Shown piece by piece: positions 53,280 to 61,823 of a DNA stretch of 64,000 nt; position 1 is the first letter of the stretch, and every line of letters starts with the position of its first letter. This DNA is from Candidatus Poribacteria bacterium (GTDB lineage Bacteria > Poribacteria > WGA-4E > PCPOR2b), in contig JAPPKS010000018.1 in NCBI GenBank assembly GCA_028819845.1, positions 51,443 through 115,442 of the forward strand, read 5' to 3'. The position numbers were made by a program, and so were the translations under genes. Under the pieces are notes generated by a model. It worked only from the letters and a program-made list of their open reading frames with translations, did no database searches and had not been told where the DNA came from.

Positions 53280-54638
53280 ATGGCGATACAGTTCCGTTTA
53301 GCAGCGCTCGGCCACACCATGGATACCGGGCGTATCGTCGAGTGGCATGCAACAGAGGGCGCCGCAATTGAGGAAGGACAGTTGCTTGTGTCAATTGAGA
53401 CCGACAAAGCTGTTGTCGATGTTGAATCCCCTGTCAGCGGTGTGTTGTTGAAGCTCGTCGGTGAAGTCGAGCGTGAATATGACGTCGGCGATACCCTGGC
53501 TTGGATTGGCGAAGCGGGTGAGAAGGTGCCGGAAGTATCCGCCGGACAGCCAAAAGCGCCGGCCGCCGATCGGCAAGCTGCGTCTAACGTTACGCCTGTA
53601 GCGCAGCGGCTGGCAGACCGGCACGGCATCGACGCAGGAGCGTTGACTGGTACGGGTCCGGGCGGACGAGTGACCAAGGAGGACGTGCAGCGTGCAATAG
53701 ATGCGGGCGTTCCCGCGGTACAGGAAGCAGCCGTTCAAACGCCGGCTGATCCGCCGCCGGATGCCGACCGCCCTGCGGCGTCTCGCGTTACGCCTGTAGC
53801 GCAGCGGCTGGCAGATCGGCACGGCATTGATGCGGGAGCGTTGGGTGGAACGGGTCCGGGCGGACGAGTAACGAAGGAAGACGTGCAGCTTGCAATAGAT
53901 GCGGGCGCTCCCGCGGCGGAAAAGCCGGTTGACAAACCTCCCACCCACGGCGTTGATGTTATTCCGCTGGCAGGCATCCGCCGTACCACCGCCGAACGGT
54001 TGGGCAAAAACTGGTCTGAAGCACCCCACGTCACCGAAGGCATCGAAGTGGATTTCAGCGCCATCCAATCCGCACGGGCAGCCAATTCGGACGTGTGGCG
54101 CGACGCGTACGGCGCCGCCCCGACAATCAACGACTTCGTTTTGAAAGCCACCGTCGAAGCGTTGAAACTCCATCCCCAGCTTAACGCAGCACTTATTGAC
54201 GGCGCGATACACCAATATCACGATATCAACTTGGGGGTCGCCATTGACGTTGAAGCCGGTTTGGTGGTACCGGTGATTCGCGGCGCTGGCAACCTCGACG
54301 TCGTAAAGATTGCGCGCAGCGTCAGAGAACTTGCAGACCGCGCTAGAGCCGGAAAACTGGCGCCCAATGACTTTGCGGATGGCACGTTTACCGTCACCAA
54401 CCTCGGCGGCTTGGGCGTCGATTGGTTTACACCTGTCCTCAACCCGCCGCAGTGCGCTATTCTGGGCGTCGGCCGTGTTCGCCGCGTTGTGGTGTTTGAG
54501 GGCGAGTCAATCGTAGCGAGAGACCGCGCAACGCTGGTTCTCACGTTCGATCACCGCGCAATAGACGGCGCGCCCTGCGCCCGATTCCTTGGAGATTTAC
54601 GAGACCTAATCGAAGCTCCTGAATCTCTGCTGCCCTAA
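53280..54638 (+). CDS. 2-oxoacid dehydrogenase E2 with duplicated subunit-binding domain
   Basis: A 452-residue dihydrolipoamide acyltransferase. The lipoyl domain carries K43 in SIETDKAVVDVESP. Two peripheral-subunit-binding domains follow, each reading VTPVAQRLADRHGIDAGAL and TGPGGRVTKEDV; the DNA copies (53589-53719, 53787-53917) are about 90 percent alike. The catalytic domain ends with TFDHRAIDGAPCARFLG. It has one lipoyl domain but two E1/E3-binding sites. Third gene of the operon. Confidence 0.88.
   Translation: MAIQFRLAALGHTMDTGRIVEWHATEGAAIEEGQLLVSIETDKAVVDVESPVSGVLLKLVGEVEREYDVGDTLAWIGEAGEKVPEVSAGQPKAPAADRQAASNVTPVAQRLADRHGIDAGALTGTGPGGRVTKEDVQRAIDAGVPAVQEAAVQTPADPPPDADRPAASRVTPVAQRLADRHGIDAGALGGTGPGGRVTKEDVQLAIDAGAPAAEKPVDKPPTHGVDVIPLAGIRRTTAERLGKNWSEAPHVTEGIEVDFSAIQSARAANSDVWRDAYGAAPTINDFVLKATVEALKLHPQLNAALIDGAIHQYHDINLGVAIDVEAGLVVPVIRGAGNLDVVKIARSVRELADRARAGKLAPNDFADGTFTVTNLGGLGVDWFTPVLNPPQCAILGVGRVRRVVVFEGESIVARDRATLVLTFDHRAIDGAPCARFLGDLRDLIEAPESLLP
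53589..53917 (+). repeat. Direct duplication inside the E2 gene
   Basis: Two copies of about 131 bases, 198 bases apart, differing at roughly 13 positions by eye. The differences are mostly silent or conservative, so the duplication is fairly recent and in frame. Confidence 0.85.
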
Positions 54639-54940
54639 CGTCCCGCCGACAAAATCCTATCCGCGACGCTCCCGAAAAGGACTACCGAGCAACCACAACG
54701 GTTGCCCGTACAAGAATTGACCAAATATAGGTGCACTCATTGTGCTTACTCAAAGCACTGTGACAGGGGGATCCTTCTCCCGATTTGCGGATCGAGTGAC
54801 CGCGCGGGTTCAATTGTGCGAATATCAAAGTCGATAGTTTCCAGCGCGCCCAAACACTTTTCTGCCTTCCGCAAGCGCGCGTGGTATGGCATTTGGGAAA
54901 CCTAGTCTGCAAAAACATTGAGTCTAGCAGAATTTTTTAA
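54639..54940. other. Intergenic region after the dehydrogenase operon
   Basis: No supported gene in this 302-base stretch. A 67-codon frame on the plus strand with Cys-x2-Cys (RCTHCAYSKHC) has no believable start or continuation. Confidence 0.4.
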
Positions 54941-54969
54941 TTGACATTCGTCATTGGGCTGGGTATAAT
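54941..54969 (+). promoter_or_regulatory. Consensus sigma-70 promoter
   Basis: TTGACA (54941-54946), exactly 17 bases, TATAAT (54964-54969): a perfect match to the consensus. Transcription should start near 54976 and meets a strong terminator within about 50 bases. Confidence 0.85.
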
Positions 54970-54975
54970 TGTAAT

Positions 54976-55028
54976 ACAAATTCAAGTTCGAGGGAGGGAC
55001 ACCGCGGGGGTGTCTCTCCCTTTTTTTT
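54976..55028 (+). ncRNA. Candidate very short RNA (about 50 nt)
   Basis: The perfect promoter at 54941-54969 and the terminator at 54992-55031 delimit a transcript of about 50 bases whose first 16 bases (ACAAATTCAAGTTCGA) are unpaired and the rest forms the terminator stem. It could be a small regulatory RNA or an attenuated leader for the gene at 55330. There is no ORF in it. Confidence 0.45.
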
Positions 55029-55031
55029 TTT
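54992..55031 (+). terminator. Strong rho-independent terminator
   Basis: Arms 54992-55003 (GGGAGGGACACC) and 55009-55020 (GGTGTCTCTCCC), one G-T pair, loop GCGGG, followed by 11 Ts (55021-55031). Confidence 0.9.
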
Positions 55032-55174
55032 GAGGTTTCAATTAGGCGGCTAAGGCATTGTGAAAAGGGCGATTATCGGGTGAATTGGGATTTGTAACGT
55101 ACTTTAAAACAGGGTTGCGACGGCGCAGAATGCGCCGGAAAATGTTCGTGAGAGATGTTGTCAAATTTCACAGT

Positions 55175-55299
55175 TTTCACAGTAAATTGTGGAAATGCGG
55201 TAATTCGACAACTGCATAAAATGGGCGTAAACGCAGTGTGGGACGGATCTTCTAGCAAGTGGAACAGAATGTCCGCATCATTTTACTGTGAAATTTCAC
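55175..55299. promoter_or_regulatory. Operator-like inverted repeats
   Basis: TTTCACAGTAAA at 55175-55186 is the exact complement of TTTACTGTGAAA at 55282-55293. The second copy overlaps the perfect palindrome GTGAAATTTCAC (55288-55299), which ends 30 bases before ATG 55330. This arrangement suits a dimeric repressor. A separate hairpin (arms CGGCGCA/TGCGCCG) is at 55121-55137. Confidence 0.5.
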
Positions 55300-55329
55300 T
55301 TTTTTTGAAGACACGAGGAGGGTCATAAA

Positions 55330-56256
55330 ATGAAGAAACCGAGGACTTCGCTTGGGTTGGCACTTCGGGGTAATCGTGCGCATGAAAAACGCACCGAACT
55401 GAATTCGGAAATTGACACTTTGTTTGAAACATTGAGCGGGTTTGATCTTGCCGCTGCGATTATTGAGCGGGTGCATCATTTTGCGGTTGAGTCTTTAGGA
55501 ATGAACGTAGACGGCGATTTTGTGGAAATGAGTGAGGACGAGACGAATGCGGTTCAGGAAATCATTCGTAAAGAATTAGGTGCCTACATTTCACATTTTA
55601 TCTTGGATGAGCACCGGGAATTTGTGGTCCGTGCTCACGCACGGGGGAGTTCTACATCTGAAGCGGTAATGGAGTTGATGTCTACAGATACAACGATTAG
55701 TCGGTTGGCCTTCGAGGACGCGATGGGATTCAAAGCGCTTCGCGAAGATTTGATTCTTCGCATGTCATATCTGAAGCCGGGAACGGCGAGGTGGCCTCAA
55801 AAGAAATACGGCGCTGTCTGGAGGGAAGCGAGAGAAGAACATTTACAATCAATTAGCGATATTCCGTTGACCTCGCCAGTCGAGCATATCGCGGTATTAT
55901 CCCAGCTGGCGGAACAAATCATCGACAAATTGGGGAATGCGCGTAATGACTTGGGAGTTTTTCAAATGCTGTTAGCGATGTTACATGAAACGTTGGAGAA
56001 AATACGGGAGATAACGGGGTTTGAAGAACTGTCACTTACAGGCCTGTCAGCACCTGACTTACTTGCGTTATCGCGGATAGCGAAAATCATGTTCGCAGCA
56101 CGGGACAAAAAAGCAATCGACGGTGAAACCGCTGAGCTTATCGGGGATTTGGAAAGGTTACGGTTAGCGTTAAACGCGCCTGAAGAGAAAACGGATGGCA
56201 ACGGAACGAAGGCGCTGCCTGCACCGGGGAACGGCGGCGCGGAAAACGCAGACTGA
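55330..56256 (+). CDS. Unknown helical protein behind an operator-like region
   Basis: A 308-residue protein I do not recognise. It is mostly helical with alternating acidic and hydrophobic residues (DLAAAIIERVHHFAVESLGM, EEIDT-type helices later), and a Gly/Asn-rich tail. No signal peptide. GAGGAGG precedes the ATG by about 9 bases. The elaborate upstream region (promoter-terminator pair, palindromes) and position beside the SIR2 gene suggest a regulated, mobile or defence-associated gene. Confidence 0.6.
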   Translation: MKKPRTSLGLALRGNRAHEKRTELNSEIDTLFETLSGFDLAAAIIERVHHFAVESLGMNVDGDFVEMSEDETNAVQEIIRKELGAYISHFILDEHREFVVRAHARGSSTSEAVMELMSTDTTISRLAFEDAMGFKALREDLILRMSYLKPGTARWPQKKYGAVWREAREEHLQSISDIPLTSPVEHIAVLSQLAEQIIDKLGNARNDLGVFQMLLAMLHETLEKIREITGFEELSLTGLSAPDLLALSRIAKIMFAARDKKAIDGETAELIGDLERLRLALNAPEEKTDGNGTKALPAPGNGGAENAD

Positions 56257-56715
56257 GATGGTTGTAGCGAGGGATACTGGCTACGAAGTCTCAGAGAATA
56301 TCTGAAACGTATATTTACCCCAAATACTTAACATATATATACAGTGTGTTCGGGACTAAGGCGTTAATTGTGCCGGCGAGCGGGAAAATGCAAGATTCAC
56401 TATATGGGAGGGTTTAGTTTTCTGTGGGTTGGGTAGAGCGATGTTGGTGTTGCACTGGGATAATTGCGAATGAGTTTCGTTCGGTTGAATGAGTTTGTGA
56501 CGTAGTAGGGTCGCGAAACCCAACGCATTTTCTCCTTAATGCGAAAGCAGCAAGAGTTAATCTTCGGTAAGTGCATATCGTGAAAATCCCAATCAATTGG
56601 TTGATAGTTCTTTGGGACCAGGGAAAAGCCACGTAAAGGGGATAAGTTTAAAATTTCTGAGGATTGGGGAGGTCTTCACGGCGTTGTCGTAGCCCTTGCC
56701 TGATTGCGCTGCTCT
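56257..56715. other. Gap between convergent genes with REP-like repeat
   Basis: No gene supported in 459 bases. GTTGGGT (56428-56434) and ACCCAAC (56518-56524) form the outer arms of an inverted repeat related to the dispersed CCAACC repeats near 41.6 and 42.8 kb. Confidence 0.4.
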
Positions 56716-58401
56716 CTAGAGTTGAATGCTTATGTTCTGTAGTTTTTGCTTTAGTTCCGAAGAGATATCTGACTCTATGAGCGGTTTTATAAGTTTCGAC
56801 ACGCTATCATGATACCAGAGCGGTACATCGCAACCCCACAGAAAAATCAATAACTTGGCTAAAGCTTCAGGGTGTTTTTCCCATGTTTTATCTGTTTCAA
56901 GACGGGCTAGAATCCTCGTATTTTGCAACGATGCCGACGGCATTTGAATCGCAAGTTCAACGGCGTCGCCAAACTGTGTATCCAACTCCGGCAGCCATTC
57001 GAGCATAAAATCAGCTTCTTTAGCAGTGAGTTGAGCAGGTCGCCCATCTATTCTATTTTGCCAATATTCTCTTAACCAGCGTACCCACAATTCTTGGCTT
57101 TCGCTGTCATTCATTCGTTCGAGATATTTGCCGACTTGCCAAGAAAAGATCTCTGGAATCGTGCTATTGTCTTCCTGCAAAAACGTAGGTTCACCATTTG
57201 ATTGTTGGCTTTGCAGGCTGCCATACTTGAAAAGTTTTGGAATCCACTTGTCGAGAACATCATCAATATCATCAATGACATATGCTACCATTGCTGTATA
57301 GCATTTAACGAACCCACGTCGTTGATTGAATAACCCGGTGCTAATCCGAGTAACTGCTTTGAGAAATAGTTCGCTCAAAGCTTCTGCGACGGTTGGTGAC
57401 AGGCGTGCTACCGTTACAAAACCATCCCACACCGCTTGAAAGTCCACGCTGTCTACCTCAAAAAGCGGGAGCAGGTGATTTCGCGTCCATTCTTCATCGA
57501 CTCCCAGCAAATAACGCAATTGAGCCGCTAATATGGATTTGCCGGCTCCACCTATTTGCGACGAATCTTTAATAATTTCCAGCAAGGGTCGGCGATAATC
57601 TTCACTAAGGGATTTTGGGGGTGGGACTTGGTGCTGACCCCAGAGCGAAATTGAGGAGAGCCAGAAATTGGCAAGACCCCATACCGGATAATTTACGCTC
57701 TGGTTAAACCAGCCCCGCTTTTCGTCAATTTTAATGGTGCGATCGAGGTGTTGCCATAACTCTTCGGCAATGCCGTTGGCTCTAGGCAACAACCGAAATG
57801 CATAAGGTGGACCGCCGTTCTTCACGAGCGCATAAAGCGAGTCCGCTATTTCATGGCTATGATATGGGTACAACTGGGAACTCTCAAGCCATGTGAACAC
57901 TTGAAGATATCGATCTTCTTCCAACTCCGCTTTGCTCCACGTGTTAATCAAGGCGTACCAGGGATATGCATCCCATCGTTCAGCGGTACTTAATGCCTCC
58001 GCCAAGCCGAGGCTCCAAATAAAGTCGCGTTTAATCGCTTCTGAGAGGTTTTTAACAATCCCTCCGCGTGTTGGTCCTATCTCTTCAGCACCCTCAACCG
58101 ACAATAGAAAGTTTGCCCAAAAGGTTGGCGGTTTTTCTAAAAGGGCTTCAACGGTGGGAATCCCTGGTTCCTTTATCCAACCTGATTCTATCCACGCTGT
58201 AAAGTCCGGATGATCCTTCGGTTCAAAATGCGGGTACACCTCCGAGACCTTTTCCAGGGCTTGTTTTGCTAATTGGCAATTAGGATCGGATTTGTGTAAC
58301 CAATCAAACCAGTCGAATCGCCCTCTTGCGGAAATCTCCTCATTTTGTGGTATTTTGTCGTGTGGCACACGGTTAGATTTCACTAGATTGTATCCTTTCA
58401 A
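56716..58401 (-). CDS. DUF4020 part of a split SIR2-DUF4020 protein
   Basis: About 561 codons, carrying DUF4020-type sequence: CQLAKQALEKVSEVYPHFEP, KDHPDFTAWIESGW and a long helical array. It overlaps the SIR2 ORF by 29 bases in a different frame, and its only starts (TTG 58401 or GTGs soon after) lack a ribosome site. In intact relatives this domain is fused to the SIR2 domain, so a single frameshift near 58373-58401 probably split one gene of about 1,200 codons. It may alternatively be expressed by frameshifting. Confidence 0.65.
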   Translation of the reverse strand: MKGYNLVKSNRVPHDKIPQNEEISARGRFDWFDWLHKSDPNCQLAKQALEKVSEVYPHFEPKDHPDFTAWIESGWIKEPGIPTVEALLEKPPTFWANFLLSVEGAEEIGPTRGGIVKNLSEAIKRDFIWSLGLAEALSTAERWDAYPWYALINTWSKAELEEDRYLQVFTWLESSQLYPYHSHEIADSLYALVKNGGPPYAFRLLPRANGIAEELWQHLDRTIKIDEKRGWFNQSVNYPVWGLANFWLSSISLWGQHQVPPPKSLSEDYRRPLLEIIKDSSQIGGAGKSILAAQLRYLLGVDEEWTRNHLLPLFEVDSVDFQAVWDGFVTVARLSPTVAEALSELFLKAVTRISTGLFNQRRGFVKCYTAMVAYVIDDIDDVLDKWIPKLFKYGSLQSQQSNGEPTFLQEDNSTIPEIFSWQVGKYLERMNDSESQELWVRWLREYWQNRIDGRPAQLTAKEADFMLEWLPELDTQFGDAVELAIQMPSASLQNTRILARLETDKTWEKHPEALAKLLIFLWGCDVPLWYHDSVSKLIKPLIESDISSELKQKLQNISIQL

Positions 58402-60334
58402 TTAGAGCCATTCGGCAATCCGTACTAGCATCAGAATAGGCGTGTCCAACCAATCGATATATTTCGTGGTGAATTGCGTACTCGTTCACGTCAACATGTT
58501 CTAACAACCACCGGATTTTGTCGTCTGGTGTTAAATCCGTGCGTTGAGTTAAGGTGTGTACTGCCAACCGGCGCAGCAACGGCACATCAGAAGCCACTAG
58601 TCTTTTGCACAACCGCGCGGCTACCGTTGGTTGATTCGACGCGAACCATTCCAAGCAATCACGCGCGGCATCAATCAATACATCGTATTTGTCTCGACCA
58701 CGCTGTTCGTCTTGTTCGTGAGGTTCAATAGCTGAGCGCGACTGGCTAACCGGCTCTGATGAGCGCGTCGCCCGTCCCCACGTGTTATAAAATTGATACT
58801 GTTTTTCTATACAGTGAATCACCTTTTTAAGCAGTGGCGTCACAATTTTAGATAAGTGGGGCTTCAGGCAGAATTGCCATAATTCGTCAAGATCGTCGTC
58901 CTTCCCGACCATCTCCCAATCTAAATTAATTTGTAGGTCCCTGTCAGTAACGATCGGGGGAAGGAATTCATTCTCTTCTATTGCGCCACGACTGCGCGTC
59001 ATCGTGCAAAAAATCATTAATACTTCCATAATCATCTCGTGTTGAATGCAACGCTTAGCAATAGCCGTCAGGTGATTGCTTGTGAACACGTAACGCCCAT
59101 CCTGAATTTCACCCTCCTCTGGCGCTGTCGATAACAGTAATGAGGTCCAACGCGATAGAAGTGTCGAGTCTAGAAAGGATTCATTATCGAGGCCAATTTT
59201 CTGCGCAATGTGTTTCCAAAATATTGGATGTATGCGCGTGCGATGCCTGCCAATTAACAGGAACATTTCATGTGAATAATCTTTCAAAAACTGCGTTACC
59301 AACCACCAAGATAGAACTCTATCGCTATCTTGTAGAGGGCTATTTCCAAACAACCGGGTAAAGTACCCTCGCTCATCAAGCCAATCAATCCATTCGGGGT
59401 GTGATGCGTTTTCTGTAAAGAAGCGGGTCTTTGTTACATCTTCAAGCGCCAGTGCGATGTCCCTCTCGTCGTCTTCGTTTAGTCCATTAGGCGGCGATTG
59501 GGCAATCACGGAAATCACCTGGTGCCAACCCATCATCCCGCGCTGCAGCCAATTAGCAAGATCTTGGATAGCCACGCTAAGTTCGCTATGGTCGTTCTTG
59601 TGATTCTGCGGGTATGGAATCTTTACAATACCCGATTGGTTCCAGTGTTGATCGTCAGCGCCTACACGTTCCAACGCATAACGTGGCAATTTTGCACTTT
59701 GAGGGGGTAAGGCGCGTACCAAATATTTCATTACCGTGTCACTCAGGCTGTAACCGACAAAGAGAACCGTATAATTGGTGAATAAATCAAGGAGAAAACG
59801 ACGTGACCACCCCTCACTTAGATATGCGCGACCAAAATCACTGTCAGTAAGCACCATCTCCTTCGGCCGTTGAACCGAGCCATGAACATGTATAAGTCCG
59901 TTGAAATTACTACCCAAAGGCAGTGCAGGAGCGCAGAACACTGGAAGATTTTCGCCGAATCCCTCTTCTGCCGCCTGTTCAAACAGAAGATCGAAGTTTG
60001 TCGTAACTATTAGAACCAATTGGTCCGTTTGATAGAGCCGCAGAAGCTCGCGATGAAGCGGTGTCGATTCTAAGCCGCCACGAGAAAGCTCCCTGCTTGC
60101 AATTTCATGAACATTCGTACCATCCTTGTGCAGCCGCCCGAGGAACTCCTCAAGGGTTTCAGTGTCACCTATCGTTTTGTTCGTATGTTCCGCGATGATG
60201 TTTGTTAGGGTACAAAAATCGGGCAGACAAGCAGGTTCACCCATAGAGACTCCAGCCCCGGCAAACACCACCAGTTTATTGTCACGCAATGCTTCCAAAA
60301 GTGGTTTCGGAAAATCAACCTTACCGAATTTCAT
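58373..60334 (-). CDS. SIR2-domain part of a DSR2-like defence protein (frameshifted)
   Basis: A 653-residue ORF. The NAD-binding phrase VVFAGAGVSMGEP is at residues 22-34, TTNFDLLFE and LIHVHGSVQRP (catalytic-histidine region) follow. The rest is helical and ends ERIQSSEI at a stop just where the DUF4020 frame begins. SIR2-DUF4020 proteins (DSR2) deplete NAD during phage infection. ATG 60334 is preferred over TTG 60346. Frameshift may inactivate it or separate the two halves. Confidence 0.75.
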   Translation of the reverse strand: MKFGKVDFPKPLLEALRDNKLVVFAGAGVSMGEPACLPDFCTLTNIIAEHTNKTIGDTETLEEFLGRLHKDGTNVHEIASRELSRGGLESTPLHRELLRLYQTDQLVLIVTTNFDLLFEQAAEEGFGENLPVFCAPALPLGSNFNGLIHVHGSVQRPKEMVLTDSDFGRAYLSEGWSRRFLLDLFTNYTVLFVGYSLSDTVMKYLVRALPPQSAKLPRYALERVGADDQHWNQSGIVKIPYPQNHKNDHSELSVAIQDLANWLQRGMMGWHQVISVIAQSPPNGLNEDDERDIALALEDVTKTRFFTENASHPEWIDWLDERGYFTRLFGNSPLQDSDRVLSWWLVTQFLKDYSHEMFLLIGRHRTRIHPIFWKHIAQKIGLDNESFLDSTLLSRWTSLLLSTAPEEGEIQDGRYVFTSNHLTAIAKRCIQHEMIMEVLMIFCTMTRSRGAIEENEFLPPIVTDRDLQINLDWEMVGKDDDLDELWQFCLKPHLSKIVTPLLKKVIHCIEKQYQFYNTWGRATRSSEPVSQSRSAIEPHEQDEQRGRDKYDVLIDAARDCLEWFASNQPTVAARLCKRLVASDVPLLRRLAVHTLTQRTDLTPDDKIRWLLEHVDVNEYAIHHEIYRLVGHAYSDASTDCRMALIERIQSSEI

Positions 60335-60346
60335 GCTAAAACACAA

Positions 60347-60737
60347 TCCTGTTATTGGAGTTCCTACATACTGCGCTGTCCGTTGAAATTCCTAATCAGT
60401 TTAACTGAAATGAACTGTACGTAGCTTTTCAATGAGGATTATACACCATAGTAACATCGATTTTTTGACGCCCCGGTTCCATCTTGTTATTTCTCTGTAT
60501 TGGGGATTTCAGTTGATCGTTCTCCCGTCATTGAACCTGCCGCGTTGAGGGAAGTATCGTCAATTTTCCTCGCCATTTCGAGGCGTTCGCGTCGTCTTTT
60601 CGGTTTCGTGTCAATCTCTTTTTAGGGCGGAGTTTCTTCCAGTTTTTCATCTAGTAATGCATTGTTATGATTCCTAACTATTTGTCAAAGGAAAAGGCAG
60701 GTCATCCTATCTTTATTCGAGGTGTTCTCTAGGGTTT
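60347..60737. other. Gap between two defence genes
   Basis: No gene I can support in 391 bases. A 45-codon minus-strand frame (60487-60621) is rich in Arg and Lys (KRRRERLEMARK) but lacks a start and is cut by a stop; it may be a leftover of a lost gene. Confidence 0.35.
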
Positions 60738-61823
60738 CTATAGCGCCGATTTTTCTCGGTTGCAACTTTTGCAAAGCATCTGGCAGTTATCCTCGTTGGT
60801 CTTGCCGCCCTCCGACCAGGGTGTCCTGTGGTCTGCTTGCATCTCTTTGATTGCGAATTCGTCCTTACACATAGCACAAATACTTTTCTGTTTTTCGTAT
60901 ACCTTTTGCTTCATGCTGTCTGTAAAAGCGCGTATATTCAAGTGCTTTTCTTCACCAGTTAAAATGTACCGATATATCCCCGCTTTTCTTGTTACATCGT
61001 CGTCAAGCACAAGCCGAGCGGTTTCTTCTTCAATTTTGTCGGAATCAAGTTTGGCGTCTCCAAAGGTGTCGAATAGGAAACCCCAATCCACACCCTTCAT
61101 GTACTTTACTCTTTTAACTGTGAATGTTTCTTTTACCCAATCAATCACTGACTCAAAATATTCCCATAACGGGCGAGCAGTATCGTGGTGTTGATGCTGC
61201 GCCATATAGTCCTCAATCGCGTCTTTGCTGACCCATCTGATCGCTGTTTCCAAGTATTCCTGCCGGTCTGCCGACCCTCTGATATAGTCGCTGCCAATTT
61301 TGTAAGCGGCACAACCGCGTTTGCTGAAATACCGTTTTGCGTCGGAAACCCAAGGGCCGTGGTAAACTGCATTGCGTAACTCTTGCTTCGTCAACTCTTT
61401 TCCGGCAATATTGACTGTCTCGAACCACTTCAACTTCTCGCTGTCTGTCCCGCTGCACACATACACCATTAACTTGTAATCCAGTATTAAGCGTGCTTTG
61501 TCGGGCTGAAGGTTGTGGAAGTATAGATCGTTAAATGAGAAGTCGCCTTCTACATATTGCGAAATAGAGATGGTGCGCTGTTGTCCATCAATTATCTCGA
61601 AAGTGCCGTCTTTCCGGTCGGCCCAGTACATTACGTTCAAGGGAAATCCCTTTAGAATAGAATCTATCACGGCTTTGCGTTCTTTATCCTCGTAGATAAA
61701 TTCGCGTTGAAATGGAGGGCGTATATCTAGTTTTCCGCCGTAGCCAGTCACGCCCCCCTCACGGTCGTCACGGTACCCTTCCACAAGTTCTTCCACAGTG
61801 ATGTCTAGTAAATCAACGTTCAT
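60738..61823 (-). CDS. DUF262 domain protein with C-terminal HNH nuclease
   Basis: A 361-residue protein. The DUF262/ParB-like N terminus contains PFQREFIYEDKERKAVIDSI and the signature D79-G-Q-Q-R83. The C terminus is an HNH domain with CAMC, ADHRTPWSEGGKTNEDNC and CKSCNREK providing the zinc pairs and catalytic histidine. DUF262 proteins (GmrS-like) and HNH fusions act in DNA restriction. Its ATG overlaps the stop of the methyltransferase gene as ATGA, so they are translated together. Confidence 0.82.
   Translation of the reverse strand: MNVDLLDITVEELVEGYRDDREGGVTGYGGKLDIRPPFQREFIYEDKERKAVIDSILKGFPLNVMYWADRKDGTFEIIDGQQRTISISQYVEGDFSFNDLYFHNLQPDKARLILDYKLMVYVCSGTDSEKLKWFETVNIAGKELTKQELRNAVYHGPWVSDAKRYFSKRGCAAYKIGSDYIRGSADRQEYLETAIRWVSKDAIEDYMAQHQHHDTARPLWEYFESVIDWVKETFTVKRVKYMKGVDWGFLFDTFGDAKLDSDKIEEETARLVLDDDVTRKAGIYRYILTGEEKHLNIRAFTDSMKQKVYEKQKSICAMCKDEFAIKEMQADHRTPWSEGGKTNEDNCQMLCKSCNREKSAL

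Noticed and set aside
53391..54221. A 276-codon minus-strand frame
   Set aside because: Antisense shadow of the E2 gene, created by its GC-rich repeat.
54702..54905. 67-codon frame with Cys-x2-Cys (RCTHCAYSKHC), suspected zinc protein
   Set aside because: No matching context, weak start, and the sequence after the cysteines is not protein-like.
60487..60621. Arg/Lys-rich minus-strand frame between the SIR2 and DUF262 genes
   Set aside because: No start codon before the stop at 60622-60624 and no ribosome site.
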